45,988 bases of DNA from an uncultured Candidatus Pelagibacter sp. (GCA_905620465.1 CAJQTO010000005.1:1-45988); one strand, 5' to 3'. Positions 8,024-18,605 are shown, numbered from the stretch's first letter. Numbers and translations are program-made. Notes: generated by a model not told the origin, from the sequence alone.

Positions 8024-9424
8024 ATGGGCTTTAAAGATAACGTTGATTTATATGTTGAGCGATCAGCAAAATTGCTAAAATTTAGTGATGATCTTATAGA
8101 GCATATTAAATCTACACACTCATTAATTAAAGTTAATGTTGGTGTTGAAATAGATAAAAAAATTCATAACTTTACTGGTTGGAGAGCTGTTCATTCTGAA
8201 CATATTTTGCCAAGTAAAGGCGGGATGCGATATTCTATAAATGTAGATCAAGATGACACTGAAGCTTTAGCATCACTGATGACTTATAAGTGTGCAATTG
8301 TTGATATTCCCTTTGGTGGATCAAAAGGAGGATTAAAGATTAATCCAAAAAATTACACAGAACAGCAACTTCGTCTAATTACTAAAGCTTTTGCAACAAA
8401 ACTAATCAATAAAGGTTTTATATCACCAGCAATAAATGTTCCAGCGCCCGATGTTGGTACCTCTAATAGAGAAATGGATTGGATTAAAGATACTTATAAA
8501 TCTTTGAGACCAGAAGACATTAATTATAGAGGTTGTGTTACTGGAAAACCAATTCATAGTGGTGGTATAGCTGGTAGAACCGAGGCAACAGGCAGAGGTA
8601 TAGAAGAGGTTATTAGAGAATTATTTAGGCACAAGGATATAATTAAAGAAGCAAGGTTAAAGAATAAACTAAAAGATAATTTAATTATTATTCAGGGATT
8701 TGGAAACGTAGGAAGTAATTTAGCTGAGCACTTATACAATAGAGATAACGCTAAAATTATTGCCGTAGGTGAAAGTAACGGATATTTATATAATAAAAAC
8801 GGTATTGACATAAATAATTTAAATAAATTTTATAAAAAAAATAAAACCATCAATAACAAAAAGCTTGGTAAATTTTATAATAAACCAGATAAGCTACTAG
8901 AGTTAGAGTGTGATATTTTGATACCCGCAGCGTTAGAAAATGCCATCACAATAAAAAATGTTAAAAAGATAAAAACTAAAATAATTATAGAAGCTGCAAA
9001 TGGACCTGTTTCTTTTGAGGCAGATAAAGAATTGAATAAAAGAGGAATAATGATTTTGCCTGATATTTATGTTAACGCAGGTGGTGTTGTTGTTTCTTAT
9101 TTTGAATGGGTAAAAAATATATCCCACATAAGGTTTGGAAGAGTTGAAAAGAGATTCCAAGAACATAAAATATTAGATCTTATTAATTTGATTGATCAAA
9201 AAACACAAACAAAAACAAATCCTGAATTAATTTCTAAAATAATTCATGGTGCAAATGAAGAGGATTTGGCTTATTCAGGATTAGAAGATTCAATGCGAAA
9301 TGCTTTTAATGAAATTTTACAAATCAAAAAACAAATCAAGAAATCTTTTAGAGAAAGCACTTATTATCTTTCTTTACAAAAAATTAGAAAATTTTACACA
9401 CCAGAAGGTTTTCCAAAAAGATAA
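8024..9424 (+). CDS. gdhA: Glu/Leu/Phe/Val dehydrogenase (glutamate dehydrogenase)
   Basis: GGMRYSINVDQDDTEALASLMTYKCAIVDIPFGGSKGGLKINP; VPAPDVGTSNREMDWI; GFGNVGSNLAEHLY. Confidence 0.93.
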   Translation: MGFKDNVDLYVERSAKLLKFSDDLIEHIKSTHSLIKVNVGVEIDKKIHNFTGWRAVHSEHILPSKGGMRYSINVDQDDTEALASLMTYKCAIVDIPFGGSKGGLKINPKNYTEQQLRLITKAFATKLINKGFISPAINVPAPDVGTSNREMDWIKDTYKSLRPEDINYRGCVTGKPIHSGGIAGRTEATGRGIEEVIRELFRHKDIIKEARLKNKLKDNLIIIQGFGNVGSNLAEHLYNRDNAKIIAVGESNGYLYNKNGIDINNLNKFYKKNKTINNKKLGKFYNKPDKLLELECDILIPAALENAITIKNVKKIKTKIIIEAANGPVSFEADKELNKRGIMILPDIYVNAGGVVVSYFEWVKNISHIRFGRVEKRFQEHKILDLINLIDQKTQTKTNPELISKIIHGANEEDLAYSGLEDSMRNAFNEILQIKKQIKKSFRESTYYLSLQKIRKFYTPEGFPKR

Positions 9425-9483
9425 GGACAAGTTATTTTGATTTATCTCAAAGATATCTGGTGGTATACAAGGGTAATATTTAA

Positions 9484-9690
9484 ATGGAAAATTTAATTAA
9501 AAAACTTGAAGAACAAATTACATTTCTTCAACATGAAATATCTCAAATGAGTAAGGAACTTTATTCCCAACAAAAAGAAATTATTTTTTTAAAAAAAGAA
9601 ACTTCAAATTTTAAAAGAAGAATTGATGAATTAGAAAATGGAATTGAAACAGATATTTCTAAAGAAGATAAAAAACCACCACATTATTAA
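9484..9690 (+). CDS. slyX: SlyX family protein
   Basis: 68 aa coiled coil ending KKPPHY, typical of SlyX. Confidence 0.8.
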   Translation: MENLIKKLEEQITFLQHEISQMSKELYSQQKEIIFLKKETSNFKRRIDELENGIETDISKEDKKPPHY

Positions 9691-9706
9691 TTATTATAAT
9701 TGATTG

Positions 9707-10888
9707 ATGACGGAAAAATATAATGTGATTATAGTTGGTGCTGGTGCAGCTGGCTTAATGTGTGCTATCGAAGCTGGCAAAAGAGGTAGAAAAGTACTTC
9801 TAGTAGATCATGCTAAAAAAATAGGTGAAAAAATTCGTATATCGGGTGGTGGAAGGTGTAATTTTACTAACATCAATACCCATTCAAGTAAATTTATTTC
9901 AAATAATCCTAAATTTGTAATATCTGCTTTAAGTCAATATACACAAAATGATTTTATAAATTTAATCAAAAAACATAATATTAGATTTCATGAAAAAAAG
10001 TTAGGACAGCTTTTTTGCGATGAAAGTGCACAACAAATTGTAGATATGTTACTTTTAGAATGTAAAATGGCTAACGTCACTCTAAAGAAAGAAATAATAA
10101 TTACCGATATTGATAAACAAACTAATAAATATTTTATAGCTGTTGGTTCTGATAAATATTCTTGTGATTCATTAATTATTGCAACAGGAGGTCTTTCTGT
10201 TCCTAAAATTGGGGCAAGTAAATTTGGGTACGATATAGGTAAAAAGTTTAATTTAAATATTACCGAAACACTACCGGCTTTAGTACCTCTGACTTTTAGT
10301 CAGAAAATACTGGCTATGTGTAAGGAACTAAGTGGTTTATCTCTAAAAACAGTTGTTTCTTATAATAAAATTTTTTTTGAAGAAGGTATGTTATTTACTC
10401 ATAGAGGTTTAAGTGGACCCTCTATATTACAGATTTCGTCTTACTGGAAATTAGGTGATAATATTAAAATTAATCTTTCACCTAAACAAGATATTTTTAA
10501 ACTCTTAGAAAATGAAAAAAACTCAAATCCTAAACAGGATATAAATACTATAATTTCGGAAATTCTTCCTAAGAGACTAGCTTATATGATCTGTAAAGAA
10601 AATGAAGTAAGTGGTAATATATCTGAATTATCAAATAGATTATTAATAAAATTAAGTAACTCAATAAATACTTGGGTCATCAATCCAACTGGTTCTGAAG
10701 GGTATAGAACAGCCGAAGTTACTTTGGGAGGCGTAGATACTAATGAGATTTCTTCTAAAACAATGATGTCAATAAAAAATCCTGGTTTATTTTTTATTGG
10801 AGAGGTGGTAGATGTTACTGGTCACTTAGGTGGTTATAATTTTCAGTGGGCTTGGTCATCTGGTTATGTAGCCGGACAATATGCTTAA
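9707..10888 (+). CDS. NAD(P)/FAD-dependent oxidoreductase, HI0933/YhiN family
   Basis: VIIVGAGAAGLMCAIEAGKRGRKVLLVDHAKKIGEKIRISGGGRCNFTN...GEVVDVTGHLGGYNFQWAWSSGYVAG. Track starts at TTG 9704; ATG 9707 preferred. Confidence 0.92.
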   Translation: MTEKYNVIIVGAGAAGLMCAIEAGKRGRKVLLVDHAKKIGEKIRISGGGRCNFTNINTHSSKFISNNPKFVISALSQYTQNDFINLIKKHNIRFHEKKLGQLFCDESAQQIVDMLLLECKMANVTLKKEIIITDIDKQTNKYFIAVGSDKYSCDSLIIATGGLSVPKIGASKFGYDIGKKFNLNITETLPALVPLTFSQKILAMCKELSGLSLKTVVSYNKIFFEEGMLFTHRGLSGPSILQISSYWKLGDNIKINLSPKQDIFKLLENEKNSNPKQDINTIISEILPKRLAYMICKENEVSGNISELSNRLLIKLSNSINTWVINPTGSEGYRTAEVTLGGVDTNEISSKTMMSIKNPGLFFIGEVVDVTGHLGGYNFQWAWSSGYVAGQYA

Positions 10889-10944
10889 AATTTATTAGAC
10901 ATTTGATAAATTTAAAAAATATAATATAGTTAAAGAATCTTTTT

Positions 10945-11697
10945 ATGTCACATAAACTTATTAAAAAAATTGTAGGAGCTTTAGGATATAAACTTATTGA
11001 TAAGCAATTATACAAAAACGAAGGCCTTATATCAAACAAATCATACTTAAAAGTAGATAGGCTATTAAAAATTTTATTTGAAGAAAAAAAAATTAATAAT
11101 CTCATTCAAATAGGTGCTAATGACGGACAACGTTTTGATATATTAAATTTTTATATAAAGAAATATCAAACAAAAAGTTTACTTGTGGAACCAATAAAAG
11201 AAAATTTTGAAAAATTAAAAGAAAATTATAAAGATTGTAATTTTGTTTCTTTTGATAATTCAGCAATCTCAGTAAACAATGAAATTTCTTATCTTTATAA
11301 AGTTAAAGATCAATATATAAAAAATTATAGTGCTCACATTCCAGGTATTACTTCATTTGATAAAAAACATTTAATCAAACATGGGGTAAAAAATAAACAC
11401 ATTGACAAAGAAAGTGTTAGTTCTATTAGTATGATAAATTTGATATCAAAGTATAATCTTAAATCATTTGATCTATTATTCATTGATGCCGAAGGTTATG
11501 ATGGTAAAATTGCAATTGACTTTTTATCCTCTACGACAATTTTTCCTATAATAATATTAGAATACGTACATATTAATAATAATATTTTTAAAGATTTAAT
11601 AAATATGCTTGATATAAAAAAATATAATATTTTTTCACTTAATGAGAATTTAATTTGCTTCCCAGAAAGTGATCATAAATACATTAGGTTTAATTAA
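10945..11697 (+). CDS. FkbM-like methyltransferase
   Basis: LIQIGANDGQRFDIL...LLVEPIKENFEKLKENY...FDLLFIDAEGYDGKI. Confidence 0.8.
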   Translation: MSHKLIKKIVGALGYKLIDKQLYKNEGLISNKSYLKVDRLLKILFEEKKINNLIQIGANDGQRFDILNFYIKKYQTKSLLVEPIKENFEKLKENYKDCNFVSFDNSAISVNNEISYLYKVKDQYIKNYSAHIPGITSFDKKHLIKHGVKNKHIDKESVSSISMINLISKYNLKSFDLLFIDAEGYDGKIAIDFLSSTTIFPIIILEYVHINNNIFKDLINMLDIKKYNIFSLNENLICFPESDHKYIRFN

Positions 11698-11825
11698 TTT
11701 ATAAAAATAAAATATTATTCAGGATTATTTGATTATCAAAGAGTGCAATATAAATTAGTTTAAATTTAGGTCAAAATTATTTAGTAATGAAGAATGTTAG
11801 CAAAGTGTAAGGAAAAAATTACCCC

Positions 11826-12737
11826 ATGGAAAAAAAAAAAATTATTATAACTGGTGCTAATGGTTATCTGGGGTCTAATCTTATTAAATATTTTTCAAAT
11901 TTAAATTATGATCTTACTTGTATTTATAAAGATAAAATAAAAAAAAAAATTAAAAGAAAAAATATTAATTACATAAAACATAATTTGCTAAAAAAAATCC
12001 CTTTAAAGAAAATTGATGGAAATTTTTATGCGATGTTACACTTTGCAGGACCAAAGAATGATAGAGATTCAGTAACAAAAAATAAAAAAAAACTTTTAGA
12101 AGCTATTACTTTAGATAAAAATGTAATCAAATTTTGTATTAAAAAAAAAATAAATTACATGATTTATGCATCTTCATCATCAGTTTATGATTTAAATGAA
12201 GGTGTAAAAAATAAAAAAAATAGTTTTAAAGAGAGTAATATAAAGGATAATACAATACCTGATGGTACCTATGGATACACAAAAAGATTTATTGAGAAAT
12301 ATTTAAACAATATTTCATCAGATAAACTTCATTCAACTAGCTGTAGAATTTTTTCTATTTATGGAAGAAATTCAAATACAATAATCAATATTTGGAAGAA
12401 AAAAATTTTAAAAAATAAAAAAATTAATATTTGGGGCAATAAAAGTATAGTTAGAAGTTGGCTTCATATGGACGATTTTTTAAAAGCTATAGAATGTATT
12501 TTAAAGAAAAGAGTAAAGAGTAAAATAATCAACATTGGTTCAAAAGAAAAAACTACTTTAAACGACATAATTAATATTATGTTAAAGAAATATAAAAAAA
12601 AAAATATTAAAATTATTGTGAATAAAAATAAATATCCAGGGGCAAAAGTAAGATTTGCAAATCAAAAAAAATTATTAAATCTTGGATGGAAACAAAAAAT
12701 ATTTCTAAATAAAGGTCTTGATCTTATAGAATTCTAG
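11826..12737 (+). CDS. NAD-dependent epimerase/dehydratase family protein (SDR)
   Basis: IIITGANGYLGSNLI; YASSSSVYD; YGYTKRFIEKY (YxxxK). Confidence 0.9.
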   Translation: MEKKKIIITGANGYLGSNLIKYFSNLNYDLTCIYKDKIKKKIKRKNINYIKHNLLKKIPLKKIDGNFYAMLHFAGPKNDRDSVTKNKKKLLEAITLDKNVIKFCIKKKINYMIYASSSSVYDLNEGVKNKKNSFKESNIKDNTIPDGTYGYTKRFIEKYLNNISSDKLHSTSCRIFSIYGRNSNTIINIWKKKILKNKKINIWGNKSIVRSWLHMDDFLKAIECILKKRVKSKIINIGSKEKTTLNDIINIMLKKYKKKNIKIIVNKNKYPGAKVRFANQKKLLNLGWKQKIFLNKGLDLIEF

Positions 12738-12868
12738 ATTTTTTATTAATTATTTTTTGCTATATGCTTGGTATTAAATTACTTCTTGTTTTTTAACACG
12801 TATAAAAATATTAAATATGAATAAAAATAATAATAGGAATTATTTAACTACTAAGATAAATTAATTAA

Positions 12869-13591
12869 ATGATTAAAATTTTAAAAAAAATTATAAAACC
12901 TTTTATTCCACCAATTTTTTTTTCTGATGTGCGAAGAGAACTTATAAATTATTTCTTACATAATAAAAAAATTACTCATTTAATAAAATATGAAAAAAAT
13001 TTTTATAAAAGGCATGCTTTTATTAATAAGGCTATTTCTAAATATAATGATTGTAAATATTTAGAGATTGGTGTTGCGGATAATAATGTTTTTAATTCTA
13101 TACCTTTAAAGATTCAGGATAAATTTGGTGTGGACCCTTCTGAAGGTGGTAACTACAGAATGACTTCAAATGAATTTTTTCAAAAACATGAGAATATAAA
13201 ATTTGATGTAATATTTATTGATGGTTTACATCATTATGAACAATGTCAAGAAGACTGCATAAATGCTATGTCGGCATTAAATAAAAACGGTATAATTCTA
13301 TTTCATGACTTTCTACCAAGAAGCTATTTTGAAGAAAATGTTCCTAGAAAACAAATTAATTGGACAGGTAATGTCTGGAAAGTTGCCGTTGAATTAATGA
13401 ATTCAAAAAATGTTGATTTTAAAATTTGTAATATCGATATGGGTGTTGGTATTCTTAAGTTAAAAAATGGTTTTGAATATAAAATGATGCCAGAATTAAA
13501 AGACATGAATTATACAAATTTTTTAGAATTCTATAAAAATTTTCCATTAATAAATTCAGAAGATGCACTAGATTTTATTTCTCAAGATTAA
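12869..13591 (+). CDS. Class I SAM-dependent methyltransferase (Methyltransf_24-like)
   Basis: YLEIGVADNNVF...FDVIFIDGLHHYEQCQEDCINAMSALNKNGIILFHDFLPR. Confidence 0.8.
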   Translation: MIKILKKIIKPFIPPIFFSDVRRELINYFLHNKKITHLIKYEKNFYKRHAFINKAISKYNDCKYLEIGVADNNVFNSIPLKIQDKFGVDPSEGGNYRMTSNEFFQKHENIKFDVIFIDGLHHYEQCQEDCINAMSALNKNGIILFHDFLPRSYFEENVPRKQINWTGNVWKVAVELMNSKNVDFKICNIDMGVGILKLKNGFEYKMMPELKDMNYTNFLEFYKNFPLINSEDALDFISQD

Positions 13592-13632
13592 AATAAAAAT
13601 TTGAATAAAATAATATTTTAATTAATTTTTTT

Positions 13633-14661
13633 TTAATACTTATTAGACATTTTTTTAATTTTTTTAAGCGTTTGAAAATTCTTTTCATTATTTTCAAATA
13701 AAGAATATATTTTTTTATAATTAAAATTTAAAAAATTGTGATTTTTTTTATACATTAAAATTATATTTAATAAGTTTTGATAGGAGTTAAATCCAATAAA
13801 TTTTGCATTAAGACCAAAAATATTTTTAGTATCTGGTTGTAGAGATTGGAGCAACATGCCTGATGATTCAATGATCTCTATACTACGCGGGTAAAGGCAA
13901 TTATTACCCCATCTAGATCCAATATCTATACACAGGTTACCTTTATATAAGTTTCTAACAAATTTAACGTTGTGATTATCATTTATAGAATTTTTAATAT
14001 GAGTACTCCAATCACTACCTACAAGTATTAATTCATTCTTAAATTTTTTATTAATTTTCTTCATAATATCTAGTCTTATTTGACTTTTTAAACCTAAATA
14101 AATATTTTTCTGATGGTCTATCTCACTTATGCCTATTTTTTTAAAAAAAATTTTGTCTTCAATTAATGAAAAATTGTTCATGATTTTTTTATTATATTTT
14201 TTCCAAATTTCCTTAATTTCTATTGAATTATTTAAATTAAGTCTTCCAACAAAAACTATTTTAAAGTTTTTCTTAAAAATAATTTTTTTTAAATCACATG
14301 GGTAAAAATTAACAAAGTTTTTTTCTTTAACAATTAAATTCTTAATCATTGGTATATTATTTTTATAAGATTTAAATTGGTTCGGTATTTTAAGATTTGT
14401 TCCACCAAACCATATATTTACAGCATTTTTTTTTATGAATGGTAGACCATCACATGAGATTAAAGTTATATTTTTAAATTTCTTAGGAAATGAATCTATT
14501 ATAAATATCAATAGTTTAGAGAACAGAAAATACTTATAAGGACCTGATAAATCTATAAGTCTATAATTTTTAATTTTTTTGAACTTTAATAAATTATTAA
14601 AAGCAACTTTTCTAAACCTGTATTTGAATACAAAAATAAAATAGTGTTTTTTTTTCGTCAT
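13633..14661 (-). CDS. Putative glycosyltransferase (divergent)
   Basis: 342 aa; KIVFVGRLNL, and late region LYPRSIEIIESSGMLLQSLQPDT resembling a GT C-terminal donor-site region; surface-gene context. Confidence 0.5.
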   Translation of the reverse strand: MTKKKHYFIFVFKYRFRKVAFNNLLKFKKIKNYRLIDLSGPYKYFLFSKLLIFIIDSFPKKFKNITLISCDGLPFIKKNAVNIWFGGTNLKIPNQFKSYKNNIPMIKNLIVKEKNFVNFYPCDLKKIIFKKNFKIVFVGRLNLNNSIEIKEIWKKYNKKIMNNFSLIEDKIFFKKIGISEIDHQKNIYLGLKSQIRLDIMKKINKKFKNELILVGSDWSTHIKNSINDNHNVKFVRNLYKGNLCIDIGSRWGNNCLYPRSIEIIESSGMLLQSLQPDTKNIFGLNAKFIGFNSYQNLLNIILMYKKNHNFLNFNYKKIYSLFENNEKNFQTLKKIKKMSNKY

Positions 14662-14667
14662 ATCTTT

Positions 14668-15072
14668 TTATTTATTTGTTAGACCCTTCAATAAATATTT
14701 TTTATCTAACTCACAATCTTTATATCCACGCTTAACAATATTTAAATATCTTTCTGTTGGAAAGGTAAATGGTGTTTTTTTAACCATTGTATATGTCATT
14801 ATTTTTTTTTTTGAGTAAATAAAATAATATTTTTTATATAAAATTGGAAAATCCTCGTAAACATCTAATTTTTTTTCATCACTTTTAGAAATTTCAAATA
14901 AAGCTCCTTGAACAATTGAGTTTTTTTTTGGCTCTATATCAGCTGCTCTATACTTGCTTCTAAATGTTAATCTAAAATTTTTTAAATTTATTTTTTTTAA
15001 AAAAATACTATCTTTACATCTTTTTTTCATTTGAAAATGGTGAAGATTACTACCATAAGCAAAGTAAAGCAT
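14668..15072 (-). CDS. Gamma-glutamylcyclotransferase-fold (AIG2/GGCT-like) protein
   Basis: MLYFAYGSNLHHFQMKKRC...VQGALFEISKSDEKKLDVYEDFPILYKKYYF. Track starts at 15090; ATG 15072 gives the canonical YFAYGSN start. Confidence 0.85.
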   Translation of the reverse strand: MLYFAYGSNLHHFQMKKRCKDSIFLKKINLKNFRLTFRSKYRAADIEPKKNSIVQGALFEISKSDEKKLDVYEDFPILYKKYYFIYSKKKIMTYTMVKKTPFTFPTERYLNIVKRGYKDCELDKKYLLKGLTNK

Positions 15073-15076
15073 GCTA

Positions 15077-15826
15077 TTAACGGCTAACAACTTCTATTTT
15101 TTTTTTATTAGCAAGCTCAAACACTTTAGAGCTGCAAACATCAATTTTAGATTGATCTACTGATCTCATAACAATTGATACTCCTAATTTTCCAGCTTGG
15201 AAAAAAGGATAACTTCCAATTTCAACTTCTTTATTGTTATTTTGTATTTCAGTTAATGAACTTGCAATTTCACTTTCAACTGTTCTTAGGCTAATCGTAC
15301 AACTTAAAATGGGTTCACCTCCTGTTATCTCATTTTTTAAACCACCAATCATTGATTTTAAAATTGAAGGAACACCAGGTAAACAAAATACATTTTCTAC
15401 ACTAAAACCTGGAGCACCACTAGTGGGGTTTAAAATTAAATTAGCATCTTTGGGCATCCAGATCATTTTTTGTCTACCTTCATTAAATTCACCTGGTTTA
15501 TAATAATTTTCTAAAATCTTATAAGCTTCTTTATGAATTTCATATTTTAAATCAAATGCTTTAGAAATAGATTCAGCTGTTATGTCATCGTGTGTTGGTC
15601 CTATTCCACCTGTCGTAAAAACATAATCATTAGATTTTCTCAATTTATTAACTGTATGAATAATAATATCTTCTATGTCGGGTATTATTCTTACTTCTTG
15701 AACTTTTACCCCAATAGAATTCAACCACAAAGCAATAGTGCTGGTATTGGTATCTTGTGTTCGCCCTGATAAAATCTCATTACCTATGATTAGTATTGCG
15801 GCATTTACTTTTGTGCTTTTAGTCAT
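15077..15826 (-). CDS. cinA: Competence/damage-inducible protein CinA-like, molybdopterin-binding domain only
   Basis: AILIIGNEILSGRTQDTNTSTIALWLNSIGVKVQEVRIIPD...VFTTGGIGPTHDDITAESI; 249 aa. Confidence 0.88.
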   Translation of the reverse strand: MTKSTKVNAAILIIGNEILSGRTQDTNTSTIALWLNSIGVKVQEVRIIPDIEDIIIHTVNKLRKSNDYVFTTGGIGPTHDDITAESISKAFDLKYEIHKEAYKILENYYKPGEFNEGRQKMIWMPKDANLILNPTSGAPGFSVENVFCLPGVPSILKSMIGGLKNEITGGEPILSCTISLRTVESEIASSLTEIQNNNKEVEIGSYPFFQAGKLGVSIVMRSVDQSKIDVCSSKVFELANKKKIEVVSR

Positions 15827-15847
15827 TTTTAAATATACAATTTAATT

Positions 15848-16546
15848 ATGGAATTTACCAAATCTTTAATAAAAGGCAAATTTGTCAAAAGATATAAAAG
15901 ATTTTTTGCTGATATTAAACTAAATAAAAAAATTGTTGTCGCTCATTGTCCTAATACAGGTTCTATGAAAGGTTTATTAGAAGAAGGAAATGAGGTCTTT
16001 ATATCGAAGAGTGATGACCCTAAAAGAAAATTAAAGTACACACTTGAAATTATTAAAGTTAAAAAAAATTTAGTTGGTGTTAATACTCATTTTGCTAATA
16101 AAATTGCTCACCATGGCCTATCAAATAACCTTATTGGTGAATTAAAAAATAACGACATTATAAAGCCCGAAGTTTTTTTTAATAAAGAAACCAGATTTGA
16201 TTTTTTAATTGAAAAAAACAAACAAAAAATATTTGTTGAAGTTAAGAATGTCACACTATTTAGAAATAAAAAAATTTCTGAATTCCCTGATGCTATTACA
16301 TCAAGGGGCTCAAAACATTTAAAAACCCTTATTGATGCCATAAAAAAAGGTTATAAAGCTTATTTGCTATTCTTGGTTCAAATTGAAGGTGTTGAATATT
16401 TTAAAATAGCAAAAGATATTGATAAAGAATATTATGAAAATTATTTACTTGCAAAAAAAGCTGGTGTTAACTTTTTGGCTTATCGTTGCAAAATAAGTAC
16501 GAAAGAAATTAAAATAGAAAAAAAAATTAAAATTATTAATGAATAA
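15848..16546 (+). CDS. sfsA: DNA/RNA nuclease / sugar fermentation stimulation protein SfsA
   Basis: KGKFVKRYKRFFADIKL...VAHCPNTGSMKGLL...IFVEVKNVTL...FPDAITSRGSKHLKTL. Confidence 0.93.
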   Translation: MEFTKSLIKGKFVKRYKRFFADIKLNKKIVVAHCPNTGSMKGLLEEGNEVFISKSDDPKRKLKYTLEIIKVKKNLVGVNTHFANKIAHHGLSNNLIGELKNNDIIKPEVFFNKETRFDFLIEKNKQKIFVEVKNVTLFRNKKISEFPDAITSRGSKHLKTLIDAIKKGYKAYLLFLVQIEGVEYFKIAKDIDKEYYENYLLAKKAGVNFLAYRCKISTKEIKIEKKIKIINE

Positions 16547-17309
16547 TTATTTAGAAAAATTTAAAAAGATGAGAATTGCAGGTAACTTGGCTGCGCGAAC
16601 TCTTGATATGTTAACAAATGAAATCAAACCAGGAATTACCACAGATCACATTGATAAATTGGGATATGAATTCATAAGAGATAATGGTGGATATTCTGCC
16701 CCACTATACTACAGAGGTTTTACAAAATCACTATGTACATCTTTAAATCACGTTGTGTGTCATGGAATCCCATCAGATAGGGTTTTAAATGAAGGTGACG
16801 CAATAAATGTTGATGTGACAGCTATCGTTGATAAACATTATGGAGATACAAGTAGAATGTTTTGTGTTGGTGAAACATCTGTAAAAGTTAATAATTTAAT
16901 TGATTCAACTTATGAATCTATGATGTTGGCTATAAAATTATTAAAACCAGGATTAAGAATTGGAGATATAGGGTTTGCAATACAATCTTTTATAGAAAAA
17001 AAAGGTTTTTCTGTTGTAAGAGATTTTTGTGGTCATGGAATAAGCACGATCTTTCATGAACCACCTAATGTATTGCATTATGGAAGAAAAAATACAGGGA
17101 TGGAACTTAGACCCGGTATGACCTTCACCATTGAACCTATGATAAACACAGGTAAATGGGATGTAAAAATGTTAAAAGATGGTTGGACTGCTGTTACAAA
17201 AGATAAATCTTTATCAGCACAATTTGAGCACACATTAGGTATTACTGAAAATGGTTATGAAATCTTTACAAAATCTGTTAAAGGTTACTCTAAGCCTCCT
17301 TACTTATAA
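16539..17309 (+). CDS. map: Type I methionine aminopeptidase
   Basis: TSLNHVVCHGIPSDRVLNEGDAINVDVTAIVDKHYGDTSRMF...CGHGISTIFHEPPNVLHY...FTIEPMIN. Confidence 0.96.
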   Translation: MNNYLEKFKKMRIAGNLAARTLDMLTNEIKPGITTDHIDKLGYEFIRDNGGYSAPLYYRGFTKSLCTSLNHVVCHGIPSDRVLNEGDAINVDVTAIVDKHYGDTSRMFCVGETSVKVNNLIDSTYESMMLAIKLLKPGLRIGDIGFAIQSFIEKKGFSVVRDFCGHGISTIFHEPPNVLHYGRKNTGMELRPGMTFTIEPMINTGKWDVKMLKDGWTAVTKDKSLSAQFEHTLGITENGYEIFTKSVKGYSKPPYL

Positions 17310-17312
17310 TTA

Positions 17313-18605
17313 ATGATTGAAAGATATTCTAGAAAACTACTCACTGACATATGGTCAGAAGAAAATAAATACCAAATTTGGCTTGATGTAGAGGTTGCAG
17401 CGGCTGAAGCTATGGAAAAGTTAGGCCATATTCCAAAGGGCGTCGCTTCAATTGTAAAAAAAAAGGCTAAAATTAATGTTAAAAGAATTCACGAAATCGA
17501 AGCTAGAGTTAAACATGATGTAATTGCATTCTTAACTTCTATTACCGAAAAAGTTGGAATTAAAGCAAGATATCTTCATCAGGGAATGACTTCATCTGAT
17601 GTCTTGGATACAAGTTTAAATATTCAATTACTTCAATCTGGTAAAATTTTATTAAATGATATTGATCAAATTTTAAAAGTCTTAAAAAAGCAGGCTAAAA
17701 AATATAAGTACACTCCTTGCATGGGCAGAAGTCATGGAATACATGCAGAACCTATTACTTTTGGACTTAAACTTGCTTCATTTTATGAGGAATTTAAAAG
17801 AAATAGAAAAAGATTAGTAGATGCAATAGGTGAAATATCAACCTGTGCAATTTCAGGTGCGGTAGGAACTTTTGCAAATATTAATCCAAGTGTTGAAAAG
17901 CATGTCGCAAAAAAACTTGGATTAAAAATTGAACCTATTTCAACTCAAGTAATACCAAGAGATAGACACGCGTTTTATTTTTCAATTCTTGGAATTATTG
18001 CAGGTTCAGTAGAAAGAGCTGCAATAGAAATCAGACACTTACAAAGAACAGAGGTTTATGAAGTTCAAGAATATTTTTCAAAAGATCAAAAAGGATCATC
18101 TGCAATGCCCCACAAAAAAAATCCTATACTAAGTGAAAATCTAACAGGTCTTGCAAGAATGGTTAGGAGTGCTGTTGTTCCTTCTTTAGAAAATATTGCA
18201 CTATGGCATGAAAGAGATATCTCACATTCAAGCGTTGAAAGAAATATTGGTCCAGATGCAAATATTACTTTAGACTTTGCTTTAGTTAGACTTGCAAATA
18301 TTTTAGATAAAATGATTGTTTACCCAAAAAAAATGATTGAAAATTTAAATTTAACTAAAGGACTAATATTTTCTCAAGAAGTTATGCTTGAATTAACTAA
18401 ATCAGGATTAAGTAGAGAACAATCTTACAAAATGGTTCAAAAATATGCAACACAATGTTTTGCTAAAAATTTAAATTTATTTAACGTTATTTCTGAAGAT
18501 AAACACATTATGACTAAAATTTCTTCAAAAAAACTAAAAGCTATTTTTGATTATTCATCACATTTTAAAAATGTCGATTTAATTTTCAAGAGAGTATTTA
18601 AGTAA
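17313..18605 (+). CDS. purB: Adenylosuccinate lyase
   Basis: GMTSSDVLDTSL; GRSHGIHAEPITFG; GSSAMPHKKNPILSENL. Confidence 0.97.
   Translation: MIERYSRKLLTDIWSEENKYQIWLDVEVAAAEAMEKLGHIPKGVASIVKKKAKINVKRIHEIEARVKHDVIAFLTSITEKVGIKARYLHQGMTSSDVLDTSLNIQLLQSGKILLNDIDQILKVLKKQAKKYKYTPCMGRSHGIHAEPITFGLKLASFYEEFKRNRKRLVDAIGEISTCAISGAVGTFANINPSVEKHVAKKLGLKIEPISTQVIPRDRHAFYFSILGIIAGSVERAAIEIRHLQRTEVYEVQEYFSKDQKGSSAMPHKKNPILSENLTGLARMVRSAVVPSLENIALWHERDISHSSVERNIGPDANITLDFALVRLANILDKMIVYPKKMIENLNLTKGLIFSQEVMLELTKSGLSREQSYKMVQKYATQCFAKNLNLFNVISEDKHIMTKISSKKLKAIFDYSSHFKNVDLIFKRVFK

Noticed and set aside
4845-14661. Prophage or integrative element explaining the surface-gene blocks
   Set aside because: No integrase, transposase, phage structural genes, tRNA or direct-repeat boundaries recognised.
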